From contig JABFRB010000001.1 of assembly GCA_013141385.1 (NCBI GenBank), positions 186,001-250,000 of the forward strand: DNA of 64,000 nt. The letters run 5' to 3'. A program made the position numbers and the translations under genes. How positions within the stretch are numbered: the first letter of the stretch is position 1; the number at the start of each line of letters is the position of its first letter. Source of the stretch: Bacteroidales bacterium (lineage in GTDB: Bacteria; Bacteroidota; Bacteroidia; Bacteroidales; Tenuifilaceae). Positions 25,798-34,733 of this stretch are shown here, piece after piece. Under the pieces are notes generated by a model. The model was not told the DNA's origin. It searched no databases and saw only the letters and a list, made by a program, of their open reading frames with translations.

Positions 25798-25863
25798 TTT
25801 TTTTTATCTATAAACTTTGAAATACAAAGTACTTTTAATGAATTAAACTTAAAATTGAAGATT

Positions 25864-27201
25864 ATGACACAAGAAACCCAATCATTCACCGAAAGAAATG
25901 CTGTACTTATTAAGGTTATGGCTATTTCATTTCTAACATTGATGCTTCTAATCCCAATATCAATGATTCGTTCATTGGTTATGGAGCGGCAAACAAGGCA
26001 GATGGAAGCCACGACTGAGATTAGTTCTAAGTGGGGCTTTGAGCAGAGACTAGTTGGGCCTATTCTTACTATTCCCTTTGTAACCTATGATTTAGATAAA
26101 GATTCAAAAAGGGTAAATATTGCGAGACACATGGCCTATTTCCTTCCCGAAAGTCTCAAAATCATTGGCACTATGAACCCTGAAGTAAAAAAGCGAGGGA
26201 TATTCCAAGTTGCACTTTATACTACAAATCTGAAGGTCGACGGATTTTTCAAATCACCCCAGATTAACATTAGCGATAAAAATTTCGAAATCAACTGGCA
26301 GGACGCTTTTCTTACCATTGGAATTTCCGATTTACGTGGTATTAAGGAGGATATCAAATTCAAATGGAATAGCAATGAGATGATTTGCGAACCAGGAGTG
26401 AGAATCGAAAACATGATTGAATCTGGAGTAACAATTAATAAACCGTTGCAAACTGATTCATCAATCAAAGAGTATCAATTCTCATTCAATTTATCGCTGA
26501 ATGGTTCTAAAAGGTTAAGTTTTGTACCAATAGGGAAGGAAACCGGCGTAACTCTTAATTCCTCATGGACAAACCCTAGTTTTGATGGTTCATTCCTACC
26601 CGAGGATAGTAAAATTAAATCGGATGGTTTCAAAGCTGATTGGAAGGTTTTGGAATTAAACCGAAACTTCCCTCAGAAATGGATTGATAGTAATTTCAAA
26701 ATAGAAGATTCAACCTTTGGTGTAAGTTTACTTCTTCCTGGGGAAACTTACCAATTAACAGAAAGGTCGATAAAATATGCAATTTTGTTTATTGCACTAA
26801 CTTTCACTGTATTCTTTTTTGTTGAAATAATGCGGAAGTTAAAAGTTCACCCAATTCAATATGTACTAGTTGGATTCAGCTTATGCTTGTTCTATCTATT
26901 ACTTCTATCATTGTCGGAGCAGATTGGCTTTGGACTTGCTTACTTAATTGCAAGTGCTGGAATAGTTATAATGATTGCCAGTTATTCAAGAGGCATTTTT
27001 AAAAGCAATCGACTTACAATTATTTTGATTTCCATTCTGGTTTTGCTCTATGGTTTCCTATACATTTTATTACAATTGCAAGATTTTGCATTACTAATGG
27101 GAAGCGTAGGTTTATTCGTAATATTAGCTTCGGTAATGTACCTATCACGAAAAATAGATTGGTATGCAATTGGAGGAATGGCTAAAAATACAAACGAATA
27201 A
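25864..27201 (+). CDS. creD: CreD-family inner membrane protein
   Basis: The 445-residue protein begins with one membrane helix (about 12-33) followed by a large periplasmic domain with the conserved start SSKWGFEQRLVGPILTIPF and ends with about five helices, the CreD architecture. CreD in E. coli is induced by the CreBC system and affects colicin resistance and envelope integrity; here a small winged-helix regulator replaces CreBC as neighbour. The ATG at 25864 is chosen over a TTG nine bases upstream. A terminator follows at 27291. Confidence 0.85.
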   Translation: MTQETQSFTERNAVLIKVMAISFLTLMLLIPISMIRSLVMERQTRQMEATTEISSKWGFEQRLVGPILTIPFVTYDLDKDSKRVNIARHMAYFLPESLKIIGTMNPEVKKRGIFQVALYTTNLKVDGFFKSPQINISDKNFEINWQDAFLTIGISDLRGIKEDIKFKWNSNEMICEPGVRIENMIESGVTINKPLQTDSSIKEYQFSFNLSLNGSKRLSFVPIGKETGVTLNSSWTNPSFDGSFLPEDSKIKSDGFKADWKVLELNRNFPQKWIDSNFKIEDSTFGVSLLLPGETYQLTERSIKYAILFIALTFTVFFFVEIMRKLKVHPIQYVLVGFSLCLFYLLLLSLSEQIGFGLAYLIASAGIVIMIASYSRGIFKSNRLTIILISILVLLYGFLYILLQLQDFALLMGSVGLFVILASVMYLSRKIDWYAIGGMAKNTNE

Positions 27202-27290
27202 TCACAATTTTGATGATTTCATGGCGTCAATGCATCTCTAAAGATCTATTCTAGTTCTCCCTATGGTTGATATAAGTAGTTAAAAAAATA

Positions 27291-27328
27291 AAAAACCTTC
27301 CGAATTCTAGCGATTTTGGAAGGTTTTT
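27291..27328 (+). terminator. Intrinsic terminator after creD
   Basis: An 11-bp stem AAAAACCTTCC/GGAAGGTTTTT (27291-27301 with 27318-27328) ends in a T5 run, 90 bp after the creD stop. Confidence 0.85.
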
Positions 27329-27359
27329 ATTTATAATAAATTTAATAATCCATCATTCT

Positions 27360-27446
27360 AATCCAAAAAATACATATCAATTTTGGATTGTAATCCAAAA
27401 AAAACATATTAATTTTGGATTGTAATCCAAAAAATACATATATTTG
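27360..27446 (+). promoter_or_regulatory. Promoter with 32-bp-periodic palindromic operator
   Basis: Two perfect 20-bp palindromes (arms TTTTGGATT/AATCCAAAA) lie at 27381-27400 and 27413-27432, and a half-site AATCCAAAA at 27360-27368; all are spaced exactly 32 bp, about three helical turns. The promoter boxes TTTG (27414-27417) and TATATTTG (27439-27446), 21 bp apart, overlap the second palindrome. Binding there would block transcription of the ATPase gene at 27466. Confidence 0.7.
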
Positions 27447-27465
27447 TAATGTAAATTTTGGAGTT

Positions 27466-28593
27466 ATGATAGGTCGTAATATAGAAAAACTTATTTGTGA
27501 ACACCTTTTTCAGAAGAAGGCAATTCTGCTCTTTGGTGCTCGACAGGTTGGTAAAACAACTCTACTCGAAAACCTGAACTGCCTTAAAGATGTTAAAACT
27601 CTATTCCTAACAGGTGATGAAGCCGATGTTCGAGAAATGCTTACGAATGCAACATCTACCCGTTTGCAATCCTATTTTGTTGATAATACAGTAGTTGTTA
27701 TAGATGAAGCACAACAAATACCAAACATAGGTACAACTATAAAGTTAATTACCGATAAACTAAAACAAATTCAGGTTATTGCCACAGGTTCATCGGCGTT
27801 TGAACTAGCAAATCGGCTAAATGAGCCTTTAACTGGAAGAAAATTCGAGTTTTATGTTTACCCATTATCATTTGGCGAAATGGTTAACCACCATGGATTA
27901 ATCAATGAAACTCGATTAATTGAAAATCGTTTGGTGTTTGGTTATTATCCCGAAGTTGTCACTAATTCTGGTAAGGAGGAGAAGTTCTTACGATTAATTG
28001 CTAATAGTTATTTATATAAGGATTTGTTAGCACTCGAAAATATTAAACGCTCATCACTCCTAGAAAAAATCTTAAAAGCCCTTGCTTTACAAATTGGAAG
28101 TGAAGTTTCATATAACGAAATTGCACAGCTAGTTGGAACAGATAGCAAGACTGTTGAGAAATACATCAATTTATTAGAAAAGGCATATATCATCATCAAG
28201 TTACCGGCGTTGAATCGTAATGTTCGAAATGAAATAAAGAAGGGTAAGAAAATCTATTTTTGGGATAATGGGATACGTAATGCTGTGATTTCGAATTACA
28301 ATCCCATTAGTTCAAGGACTGATGCAGGAGTTCTATGGGAAAATTTTTTGGTAAGTGAACGAATGAAGCAAAACCAGTATTTACAGCGGAATGTTGCTTG
28401 TTACTTCTGGCGTACAAATCAACAACAGGAGATCGATTTTATTGAAGATGATAATGGAATATTAAAAGCATTTGAGTTTAAAATTAATCCGAAAGTTAAG
28501 ATTAAACTGTCAAAAACATTTGGGGATGCTTATAATGTAACGGAGTTAGCGACTATTAGCCCAAAAAATATTGAGGAATTTTTGTCTCATTAG
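27466..28593 (+). CDS. AAA-type ATPase with DUF4143 domain
   Basis: The 375-residue protein has Walker A GARQVGKTT (24-32), Walker B VVVIDEAQQ, sensor region IATGSSAFEL, then a winged-helix-like segment (EVSYNEIAQLVGTDSKTVEKYINLLEKAYII) and a C-terminal DUF4143 nuclease-like part with ENFLVSE and EIDFIEDDNG...FEFKINPK. Despite thousands of relatives in bacteria and archaea, the function of this ATPase family is unclear; toxin-antitoxin-like and mobile-element roles have been suggested. The ATG at 27466 is used because an upstream TTG lies inside the operator. The gene is monocistronic, with its own palindromic promoter, as in a self-regulated mobile gene. Confidence 0.85.
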   Translation: MIGRNIEKLICEHLFQKKAILLFGARQVGKTTLLENLNCLKDVKTLFLTGDEADVREMLTNATSTRLQSYFVDNTVVVIDEAQQIPNIGTTIKLITDKLKQIQVIATGSSAFELANRLNEPLTGRKFEFYVYPLSFGEMVNHHGLINETRLIENRLVFGYYPEVVTNSGKEEKFLRLIANSYLYKDLLALENIKRSSLLEKILKALALQIGSEVSYNEIAQLVGTDSKTVEKYINLLEKAYIIIKLPALNRNVRNEIKKGKKIYFWDNGIRNAVISNYNPISSRTDAGVLWENFLVSERMKQNQYLQRNVACYFWRTNQQQEIDFIEDDNGILKAFEFKINPKVKIKLSKTFGDAYNVTELATISPKNIEEFLSH

Positions 28594-28607
28594 TTTTCAA
28601 AATACAT

Positions 28608-28760
28608 TTAACCCTTATGAAGATTACATTCTGAACTGCATCCAGGACACCCCATTGTTTTTACTTTCCCTTTTTTTGGTACAAAAGTCCTATACATTGA
28701 GTAAACAAAGTATCCTACTGCACCTGCTATTATAAGTAATGTAATAATTTCCTGTATCAT
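28608..28760 (-). CDS. FeoB-associated Cys-rich small membrane protein
   Basis: A 50-residue frame from ATG at 28760 encodes one N-terminal membrane helix (EIITLLIIAGAVGYFVYSMY) and a short tail with three cysteines (GCPGCSSEC) near the C-terminus. This is the pattern of FeoB-associated Cys-rich proteins, suggested to assist ferrous iron uptake. It starts 6 bp after the feoAB stop on the same strand. Its short length makes it easy to miss. Confidence 0.85.
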   Translation of the reverse strand: MIQEIITLLIIAGAVGYFVYSMYRTFVPKKGKVKTMGCPGCSSECNLHKG

Positions 28761-28766
28761 AATTAT

Positions 28767-31268
28767 TTATATAAATAAACTTCCAATCTGGTAAACGCTA
28801 AAGGCCACTAACCAAGCCATTAGAGTGGTCGAGATAATTGTAAATGCTGCCCATTTCCAGCTTCCCGATTCTTTTTTGATTGCTGCAATCACTGCAACGC
28901 ATGGAAAATATATCAGAATGAATAGAAGGAAAGTAAAGGCATTTAAGGGATTGAACACTTTCGTTCCAACCTTAGAGCCTGATTTGTAGGTTTCGTTCTT
29001 AAGTTTTCCTATTAAGGTTGATGAGTGTTCATCCGCATCTTTATCTGCCTGATAGAGAACGCCAAGAGTGCTAACAACTATCTCTTTAGCGGCAATACCC
29101 GATAGTAGACTAACGCCCATTTTCCAATCGAAACCCAGAGGTGCTATGGCTGGTTCTATAAACTTACCAACTCTTCCAAGATACGATTGTGCCTGTCGTT
29201 CCGATTCTTTATCGGTTGCTAATATTTTAATTTGTTCTGTTATTTTTGCTGTTGCAACAGAATCATTTTTTGTATTTTCAATTAATGATACTTTTTTTGA
29301 TATCTGAGCATCATAATCCTTTGAATACTTAACATCTCTAGGATAATATCCGAGTGCCCAAATGAAAATAACCGCAATTAGAATAACACCTCCCATTTTT
29401 CTAAGATATTGTGAACCTTTATTCCACATATGCCTTATCGTTGAACGAAGTGTTGGTATGCGGTAGGGTGGGAGTTCCATTACAAACGGAATATCATCGG
29501 TGCGAAAATATGTGCGTTTGAAGACTAAGGCAGTCCCTATGGCTAGCAGAATACCTGTCATATAAATGGCAAAGAGCATGGTGCTTGCATGGTTAGGGAA
29601 AAATGCACCTATGATTAGGATGTAAACAGGTAGTCGTGCACTACAGCTCATGAATGGAGTTATGAGCATGGTAAGAATCCTATTATTCCTATTCTCTATA
29701 GTACGGGTTGCCATAATTGCAGGTACATTACAACCAAAACCCATAACGAGTGGAATAAATGATTTTCCGTGTAAGCCTATTTTGTGCATCAGTTTATCCA
29801 TTATAAATGCTGCACGTGCCATGTATCCTGTATCCTCAAGTATTGAGATAAAGAAAAAGAGTATCAAAATATTCGGAAGAAATACGATTACACTTCCAAC
29901 GCCGTTTATTATTCCTCCAATTAAAAGATCCTTTAGAGGGCCATCTGCCAAAAGATTGCTAAGTGCATTACTAAAAAGTTGTACACCACTTTCGATCCAA
30001 TGCATAGGGTAATCACCAAGCGTAAAAGTGGTAAAAAAGGTAAACCACATGAAGAAGATAAAAATTGGAAACCCGAAGACCTTATGAGTCATAAGGGTAT
30101 CGACAATCTCAGTTGTTTTATGCCTTTTTTCTGTCCCTTCATGAAGAGTCTCCTTCAAAGCACCAGCAATAAATCCATATTTAGCATCGGTGATGAGAGT
30201 TTCGGAATCCTCATTAAATATTGATTCAAGTGTTTTGATCTCCTGCTCGGTCAACTTTTTTATTTCCTCATAGTTTTCGGATTTCGCTAGTAGTTTGTGA
30301 ACCAACTTATCCTTTTCAAGAAGTTTAATGGATAAATATCTACTTGAATAATCTATGGTGATATTGCAATTCTCTTTTACCCTCTGCTGAATGACCTGTA
30401 TCGAACGTTCAATATGTTCACCATAGTTGATATGGACATGGCGTATGGTTTTATCCTTATCGGCAAATACATTAATTACAGTATCGAAAACGCTTGTTAT
30501 CCCTTTACCTTTTGAACTTACTGTGGGTACAAAAGGAATTCCAATCATTTTGCCTAGCGACTTAAAATCGAAACTATCACCTTGTTGTAAAAGTTCATCA
30601 TACATGTTGAGTGCCACTACCACCTTGATATCCATATCAATTAGCTGAGTGGTAAGGTATAGATTGCGCTCAAGGTTAGATGCATCAACAACATTTACAA
30701 CTACATCTGGGGTGTTTTCGTGTATATATCGCCGAACATAAACCTCCTCAGGAGTATATGCTGTTAAGGAGTATGTACCTGGTAAATCTGTAATATTAAA
30801 AGTGTAACCCTTATATGTGAATTTGGCATTCTTTGAATCTACGGTAACACCACCATAATTACCAACATGTTCGTGCGAACCTGATGCATAATTAAAAAGA
30901 GTTGTTTTTCCAGCATTGGGATTCCCAACCAGCGCGATGTTTATTACTTTACTTTGTGCTTTAGCACCTGTCTCAAGAATTTCTGATTCAGGCTCTGGTG
31001 GCAAAACTCCACTGTAGTTGGATTTTAGTAATTCTTTTGCTTCATTAGGTGTAACAACCTCTACCAGTGATGATTCCTTTCTTCGGAGAGAAACCTCGTA
31101 ACCCATAACCTTATATTCAATGGGGTCTTTAAGTGGTGCGTTTTTGATAACTGTAACTTTTTGCCCTTTAACAAAGCCCATTTCTGTAATACGCTTACGA
31201 AAAGCTCCACGTCCTCTTACCTTTGATATAATTCCGTATTCGCCGTTTTGTAGTTCTGATAATCTCAT
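28767..31268 (-). CDS. feoB: FeoA-FeoB fusion, ferrous iron transporter
   Basis: The 833-residue protein begins with a FeoA SH3-like domain (1-75, MRLSELQNGEYGIISKV), a linker, then the FeoB G domain with G1 GNPNAGKTTLFN, G3 DLPGTYSL and G4 NMYD, a helical GDI region, and the Gate-containing membrane part (about residues 400-833), including conserved GFGCNVPAIMATRT and a late GIAAKEIVVSTLG. It imports Fe2+ across the inner membrane. FeoA fused to FeoB is common in Bacteroidota. The segment about 640-680 between helices is charged and cytoplasmic or periplasmic. A candidate metal-responsive operator precedes the gene. Confidence 0.95.
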   Translation of the reverse strand: MRLSELQNGEYGIISKVRGRGAFRKRITEMGFVKGQKVTVIKNAPLKDPIEYKVMGYEVSLRRKESSLVEVVTPNEAKELLKSNYSGVLPPEPESEILETGAKAQSKVINIALVGNPNAGKTTLFNYASGSHEHVGNYGGVTVDSKNAKFTYKGYTFNITDLPGTYSLTAYTPEEVYVRRYIHENTPDVVVNVVDASNLERNLYLTTQLIDMDIKVVVALNMYDELLQQGDSFDFKSLGKMIGIPFVPTVSSKGKGITSVFDTVINVFADKDKTIRHVHINYGEHIERSIQVIQQRVKENCNITIDYSSRYLSIKLLEKDKLVHKLLAKSENYEEIKKLTEQEIKTLESIFNEDSETLITDAKYGFIAGALKETLHEGTEKRHKTTEIVDTLMTHKVFGFPIFIFFMWFTFFTTFTLGDYPMHWIESGVQLFSNALSNLLADGPLKDLLIGGIINGVGSVIVFLPNILILFFFISILEDTGYMARAAFIMDKLMHKIGLHGKSFIPLVMGFGCNVPAIMATRTIENRNNRILTMLITPFMSCSARLPVYILIIGAFFPNHASTMLFAIYMTGILLAIGTALVFKRTYFRTDDIPFVMELPPYRIPTLRSTIRHMWNKGSQYLRKMGGVILIAVIFIWALGYYPRDVKYSKDYDAQISKKVSLIENTKNDSVATAKITEQIKILATDKESERQAQSYLGRVGKFIEPAIAPLGFDWKMGVSLLSGIAAKEIVVSTLGVLYQADKDADEHSSTLIGKLKNETYKSGSKVGTKVFNPLNAFTFLLFILIYFPCVAVIAAIKKESGSWKWAAFTIISTTLMAWLVAFSVYQIGSLFI

Positions 31269-31328
31269 CTACTTTAACCTTATCTTTCTACATTAACCCG
31301 ATTAAATAATTATTGTTTTATGGTGGAG

Positions 31329-31351
31329 CAAAAATAATCTTATTAAGATTA
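31329..31351 (-). promoter_or_regulatory. feoAB promoter box with 17-bp palindrome
   Basis: Minus-strand TATTTTTG (31336-31329) matches the -7 consensus. A perfect palindrome TAATCTTA-T-TAAGATTA (31335-31351) overlaps it and would lie in the spacer, as expected for a Fur- or DtxR-type iron repressor site. The family of regulator cannot be told from one site. Confidence 0.5.
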
Positions 31352-31445
31352 ATTAAATATAAAATTTAGACTTTTATTCACATCGGATCTGCTTGATACA
31401 CCGTTATTCGTATTGAAATTATTTGTTTACGTTGATATTCTAATA

Positions 31446-31476
31446 GTTGAAATGATTACCTTTTGTAATATCTTTG
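31446..31476 (+). promoter_or_regulatory. Promoter of the hypothetical gene at 31503
   Basis: GTTG at 31446-31449, 19-bp spacer, TATCTTTG at 31469-31476; start site near 31483 leaves a leader of about 20 nt before the TTG start. Confidence 0.55.
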
Positions 31477-31502
31477 CATAATAATTTGAAGTTTAAGTTA
31501 AC

Positions 31503-32249
31503 TTGGAAAATCAGGAAAACATATTTGAGAAGATTCAGTCGATTCTGGGTAATTTTAATGTGAACTTCAGTATTCTTGAGCATCAGGTTGATGTCAGATT
31601 ACAGATGGAATACTTTGATTTCTCCAGAAACATTCGAAGAGATTTTGATCCCGAGTTTGTACTTAAAAGGGAGCATGAGTTATATACCGATGAAGTTAGC
31701 CTAGAATCTAAGAGGGAACTTCTTGTTTCATTAGCATCAATTGATAAGCCTGAAGCCTATAGAATTATTGAACGATTTGTTAAAGTTGCCCCTAATGAGT
31801 TAAAAGATTGGGCAATTCTATCGTTACAGGAAAGTCGGTTACTATTAGAAAGTAAACTTCTTGAGGAAAATCAGGTGTTTATATCAACTGGTTTGGGTGG
31901 ATTAAGGGGAAAATTAAGGTATTTTATTGCGCTTTTCTCCGAATCGAATAGTAATTTTTCGGATATTCAACGGAATCTTATTAAGAGTGAGTTTGATTAC
32001 ATCTTCCCAAAATTCAAAGCTGAAGTCGAAAAGGTGGATTTTTTTTCCAACTATGCAACAATCGTTGCTTTGATTCCATTAAATATTCCTGTTAAGGATC
32101 CCATTAAAAGCGCAATCGATGAGTGTAATAACTTAGGTAATTTTATCAAGCAGGGATTTTTGATAACAAATGTTAAAATTTTGACTTCATTCGAAATCGA
32201 AAGCCTATTAAATAATACACCCCCAGAGGATTTATTCTTAAAGGAATAA
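31503..32249 (+). CDS. Hypothetical soluble protein, helical
   Basis: I do not recognise this 248-residue protein. It has no signal peptide or membrane helices and is rich in charged residues. The segment about 55-110 (ESKRELLVSLASIDKPEAYRIIERFVKVAPNELKDWAILSLQESR) looks like a HEAT-type helical repeat pair, and the central stretch has STGLGGLRGKLRY. The start is a TTG at 31503, placed 27 bp after a good -7 box; the first ATG-coded Met is near residue 36 and would cut a conserved-looking N-terminus. It is monocistronic, ended by a terminator shared with the convergent DUF3276 gene. Confidence 0.65.
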   Translation: MENQENIFEKIQSILGNFNVNFSILEHQVDVRLQMEYFDFSRNIRRDFDPEFVLKREHELYTDEVSLESKRELLVSLASIDKPEAYRIIERFVKVAPNELKDWAILSLQESRLLLESKLLEENQVFISTGLGGLRGKLRYFIALFSESNSNFSDIQRNLIKSEFDYIFPKFKAEVEKVDFFSNYATIVALIPLNIPVKDPIKSAIDECNNLGNFIKQGFLITNVKILTSFEIESLLNNTPPEDLFLKE

Positions 32250-32276
32250 AAAAACCGGTAATTAACCGATTTTTTT
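32248..32276. terminator. Bidirectional terminator between convergent genes
   Basis: A short stem CGGT/ACCG (32256-32259 with 32265-32268) is extended by complementary A7 and T7 runs (32248-32254, 32270-32276). It serves the hypothetical gene on the plus strand and the DUF3276 gene on the minus strand. Confidence 0.65.
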
Positions 32277-32291
32277 ATTAATAGTAGAAAT

Positions 32292-32666
32292 TTATTTTTC
32301 TAGATCATCAAACTCTATACTTGTGTATTCATTTTGTATTGCACCAACCCCCTCCTCAACTAATTCATCGGTATTAACAAAATCAGTTTGTTGAGATCTG
32401 ATGTACTCTACTACATCACTTAATCCATCAGCAAATTTTTCAAAATCTTCCTTGTAAAGGAAAATTTTATGTTTTTCGAAGAAAAATTTTCCTTCACGAC
32501 CAATGCGTTTTTTGCTTTCAGTGATGGTGAGGTAAAAATCGTTACGACGGGTAGCTTTAACATCGAAAAAGTAGGTTCTTTTGCCTGCTCTTACTATTTT
32601 AGAGTAAATATCTTCTTTATCAACTCTTTCAACTTCTTCAAGGTTATCAAATCCTTCTGTCATCAT
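32292..32666 (-). CDS. DUF3276 family protein, PUR-alpha-like
   Basis: The 124-residue protein matches DUF3276, a Bacteroidota/spirochaete family with a PUR-type nucleic-acid-binding fold (the Borrelia relative BpuR binds DNA and RNA). The conserved body is YSKIVRAGKRTYFFDVKATR (about 21-40), DFYLTITESKK and FEKHKIFLYKEDFEKF. It is flanked by acidic tails at both ends (for example FDNLEEVERVDKED). A role in nucleic acid binding or post-transcriptional regulation is inferred from the family. It stands alone. Confidence 0.85.
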   Translation of the reverse strand: MMTEGFDNLEEVERVDKEDIYSKIVRAGKRTYFFDVKATRRNDFYLTITESKKRIGREGKFFFEKHKIFLYKEDFEKFADGLSDVVEYIRSQQTDFVNTDELVEEGVGAIQNEYTSIEFDDLEK

Positions 32667-33057
32667 TTCTAAAAATTATTAGGTTAGAAACTTATATGCA
32701 ATTCAAAAATAGAAAAATATTTTAATAATCATCAATTTTTTTAAACAAATTCATAATAAGAGAAAATCTATAAACATAAAAAGAAGCTGCTTGCATGGAT
32801 AAATATTAGTTTTTTAAGTTGATGATTGCTTAAGAAAATATTATGGGAGAGAAATATATTAACATTCAAGGTTTTTAGACGTAATTTTTGAATATTCAAA
32901 TATAAATCATCACTTCATGAAGTTTTGCCTGTATAAAAACACTCATTACTTCATAAATCTTTAATTTTTAAGAGTTTTTAATTTTTCATTTATAAAAATG
33001 ACTTTATCTTTGCAAACTTTAATTTCAATTAATTGTTCGAATCCGTTCTTAAACACA
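32667..33057. other. AT-rich intergenic region with nusB promoter
   Basis: No gene is visible in these 390 bp. A -7 box TATCTTTG lies at 33005-33012, with a T-rich -33 position near 32982-32986. It supports the ATG at 33058 as nusB start, because the box falls inside an upstream in-frame extension. Confidence 0.5.
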
Positions 33058-34044
33058 ATGATTAGCAGACGACTACTACGAGTTAAAATTTTGCAGATTC
33101 TTTTTGCATATTTCAAAAGCGAAAATGATTCACTCAACAATGTTGAAAAGGAACTCCTGCATAGTATTAATAAAGCATTTGATTTATACCATTATCTACT
33201 TCTTTTACCAATTGAACTTGTTGATTTTGCTGATAGTAAAATTCAGTTAGCCAAGCAAAAACATATTGCTTCTCATGAGGATTTGAATCCCAATACAAGA
33301 TTTGTCGAAAATGGTTTAGTAAAACTTATTCGCGAAAATGAAGCTTTGAACGAGCATGTAACAAAGCATAAAATTGGATGGGGGAATTACCCTGAGTTGA
33401 TTCGTAATCTTTATCAGCAACTTTCGGCAACTGAATATTTTCAGGCCTATATGGATGGAGAAAATTCTACGTTCAATGAAGATAAGCAACTAGTAATAAA
33501 TATTTTATCAAAAGAACTTGAGGATTCTGATGAGTTTTATCAATTTCTGGAAGAGCAGAGTATTTATTGGAACGATGATTTAGAGTTCATGCTGAGCATG
33601 GTTATTAAAACATTAAAGAAGTTTAGTGAAGGTCAACCCGCCTCAACATCTCTTTTCCCAATGTATAGAAGTGATGATGACGAGGATTATATAAAGAGGT
33701 TGCTCAAAAAGGTGATTTCCAACCATGAGGAAAATGTTAACCTGATTGAAGAGTATACACAAAATTGGGAGGTGGATCGTATTGCAAGTATGGATATTCT
33801 AATCATGGAACTTGCATTAACTGAAATAAAAGAATTTCCTTCAATACCAGTTAAGGTTAGTTTTAATGAGTATATCGAAATTGCTAAGTATTATAGTACC
33901 GATCAAAGTAGTACATTTATTAACGGAGTTTTGGATAAAATTATTATATCGCTTCGCAAAAAAAATCTATTTGTAAAACAGGGGCGAGGTTTAATCGGGG
34001 AAGAAGATGATCGTTTAGTTTTATCTGATGACGAAATAGAGTAA
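33058..34044 (+). CDS. nusB: NusB-family transcription antitermination factor, long form
   Basis: The 328-residue protein begins MISRRLLRVKILQILFAYFK, the RNA-binding first helix of NusB, and ends with the second conserved helical half (VDRIASMDILIMELALTEIKEFPSIPVKVSFNEYIEIAKYYSTDQSSTFINGVLDK). A helical insertion of roughly 150 residues separates the halves, giving the long form common in Bacteroidota, against about 140 residues in E. coli. NusB with NusE binds boxA in rRNA leaders. An acidic tail (GEEDDRLVLSDDEIE) closes it. It is followed by the DUF1573-yajC group. Confidence 0.85.
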   Translation: MISRRLLRVKILQILFAYFKSENDSLNNVEKELLHSINKAFDLYHYLLLLPIELVDFADSKIQLAKQKHIASHEDLNPNTRFVENGLVKLIRENEALNEHVTKHKIGWGNYPELIRNLYQQLSATEYFQAYMDGENSTFNEDKQLVINILSKELEDSDEFYQFLEEQSIYWNDDLEFMLSMVIKTLKKFSEGQPASTSLFPMYRSDDDEDYIKRLLKKVISNHEENVNLIEEYTQNWEVDRIASMDILIMELALTEIKEFPSIPVKVSFNEYIEIAKYYSTDQSSTFINGVLDKIIISLRKKNLFVKQGRGLIGEEDDRLVLSDDEIE

Positions 34045-34196
34045 AACCCTAATTGTAATATGCTAGTACTTATGCAATTAAGGAAGTTTATTGTAACCTA
34101 TTTTTGTTAAAAGTTTAATATTAAAGGTGTGTAGAGTCATCTAAGCATTGAAATAGAAACCATTATCAGTTACTAGCAACTTTTATTAATTATGTT

Positions 34197-34204
34197 TAAT
34201 TTTG
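34197..34204 (+). promoter_or_regulatory. Candidate -7 element for the DUF1573 gene
   Basis: TAATTTTG matches TAnnTTTG and lies 20 bp before the start codon, which would give a very short leader. No TTTG is seen at -33. Confidence 0.4.
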
Positions 34205-34223
34205 TTGCTTTAAATAGAATTGT

Positions 34224-34661
34224 ATGCATCGTGTTTTATTCACCTTTGTTTCTATAATTATTCTTTCAATTTTTACTGGTTGTGCAAATTCACCTAGAGA
34301 AAATGCAAATCACAATGTTTCGACTCAAACGAATAAAGAAAAATATGCTGAACTTCAGTATACTGAAGATTTTTTCGATTTTGGTTCAATTATTCAAGGT
34401 GAAGTTGTTACACATACCTTTTACTTTCGTAACATAGGCACAGAGGATCTAATTATTAAAGAATTAATACCAGACTGTGGATGTACACAACCTAAAATTG
34501 ATAAAAAAGTTCTTAAACCTGGCGAGGAAGGAGTTGTTGAGGTAATCTTTGATAGTAAAGGCTGGCAAGGATCCCAATACAAATCGGTTACGCTTAGAAC
34601 TAATTCAATAATTAGAGAGAAGTCAGTTACAATTAAAGCAAATGTAGTTCCTCAGAATTGA
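34224..34661 (+). CDS. DUF1573 lipoprotein
   Basis: The 145-residue protein has a lipoprotein signal (lipobox FTGC, C19) and then an Ig-like ASPM-SPD-2-Hydin/MSP-type domain with the DUF1573 pattern: FDFGSIIQGEVVTHTFYFRNIGTEDL, a CGCTQP motif near residue 90 and LKPGEEGVVEVIFDS. DUF1573 proteins are abundant in Bacteroidota, often upstream of yajC as here. Exported and membrane-anchored; molecular role unknown. Confidence 0.85.
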   Translation: MHRVLFTFVSIIILSIFTGCANSPRENANHNVSTQTNKEKYAELQYTEDFFDFGSIIQGEVVTHTFYFRNIGTEDLIIKELIPDCGCTQPKIDKKVLKPGEEGVVEVIFDSKGWQGSQYKSVTLRTNSIIREKSVTIKANVVPQN

Positions 34662-34733
34662 TTGGAGAATTTAACGAATTTTAATATAGAATGAACGACC
34701 AAAATAAGTATTAACCATAAAAACAATTTAAAA

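Noticed and set aside
27360-27446. Possible short CRISPR array (32-bp periodic repeats)
   Set aside because: Only two and a half units, repeat and spacer lengths do not fit, the intervening bases are also conserved, and the repeats overlap a promoter. No cas genes are present.
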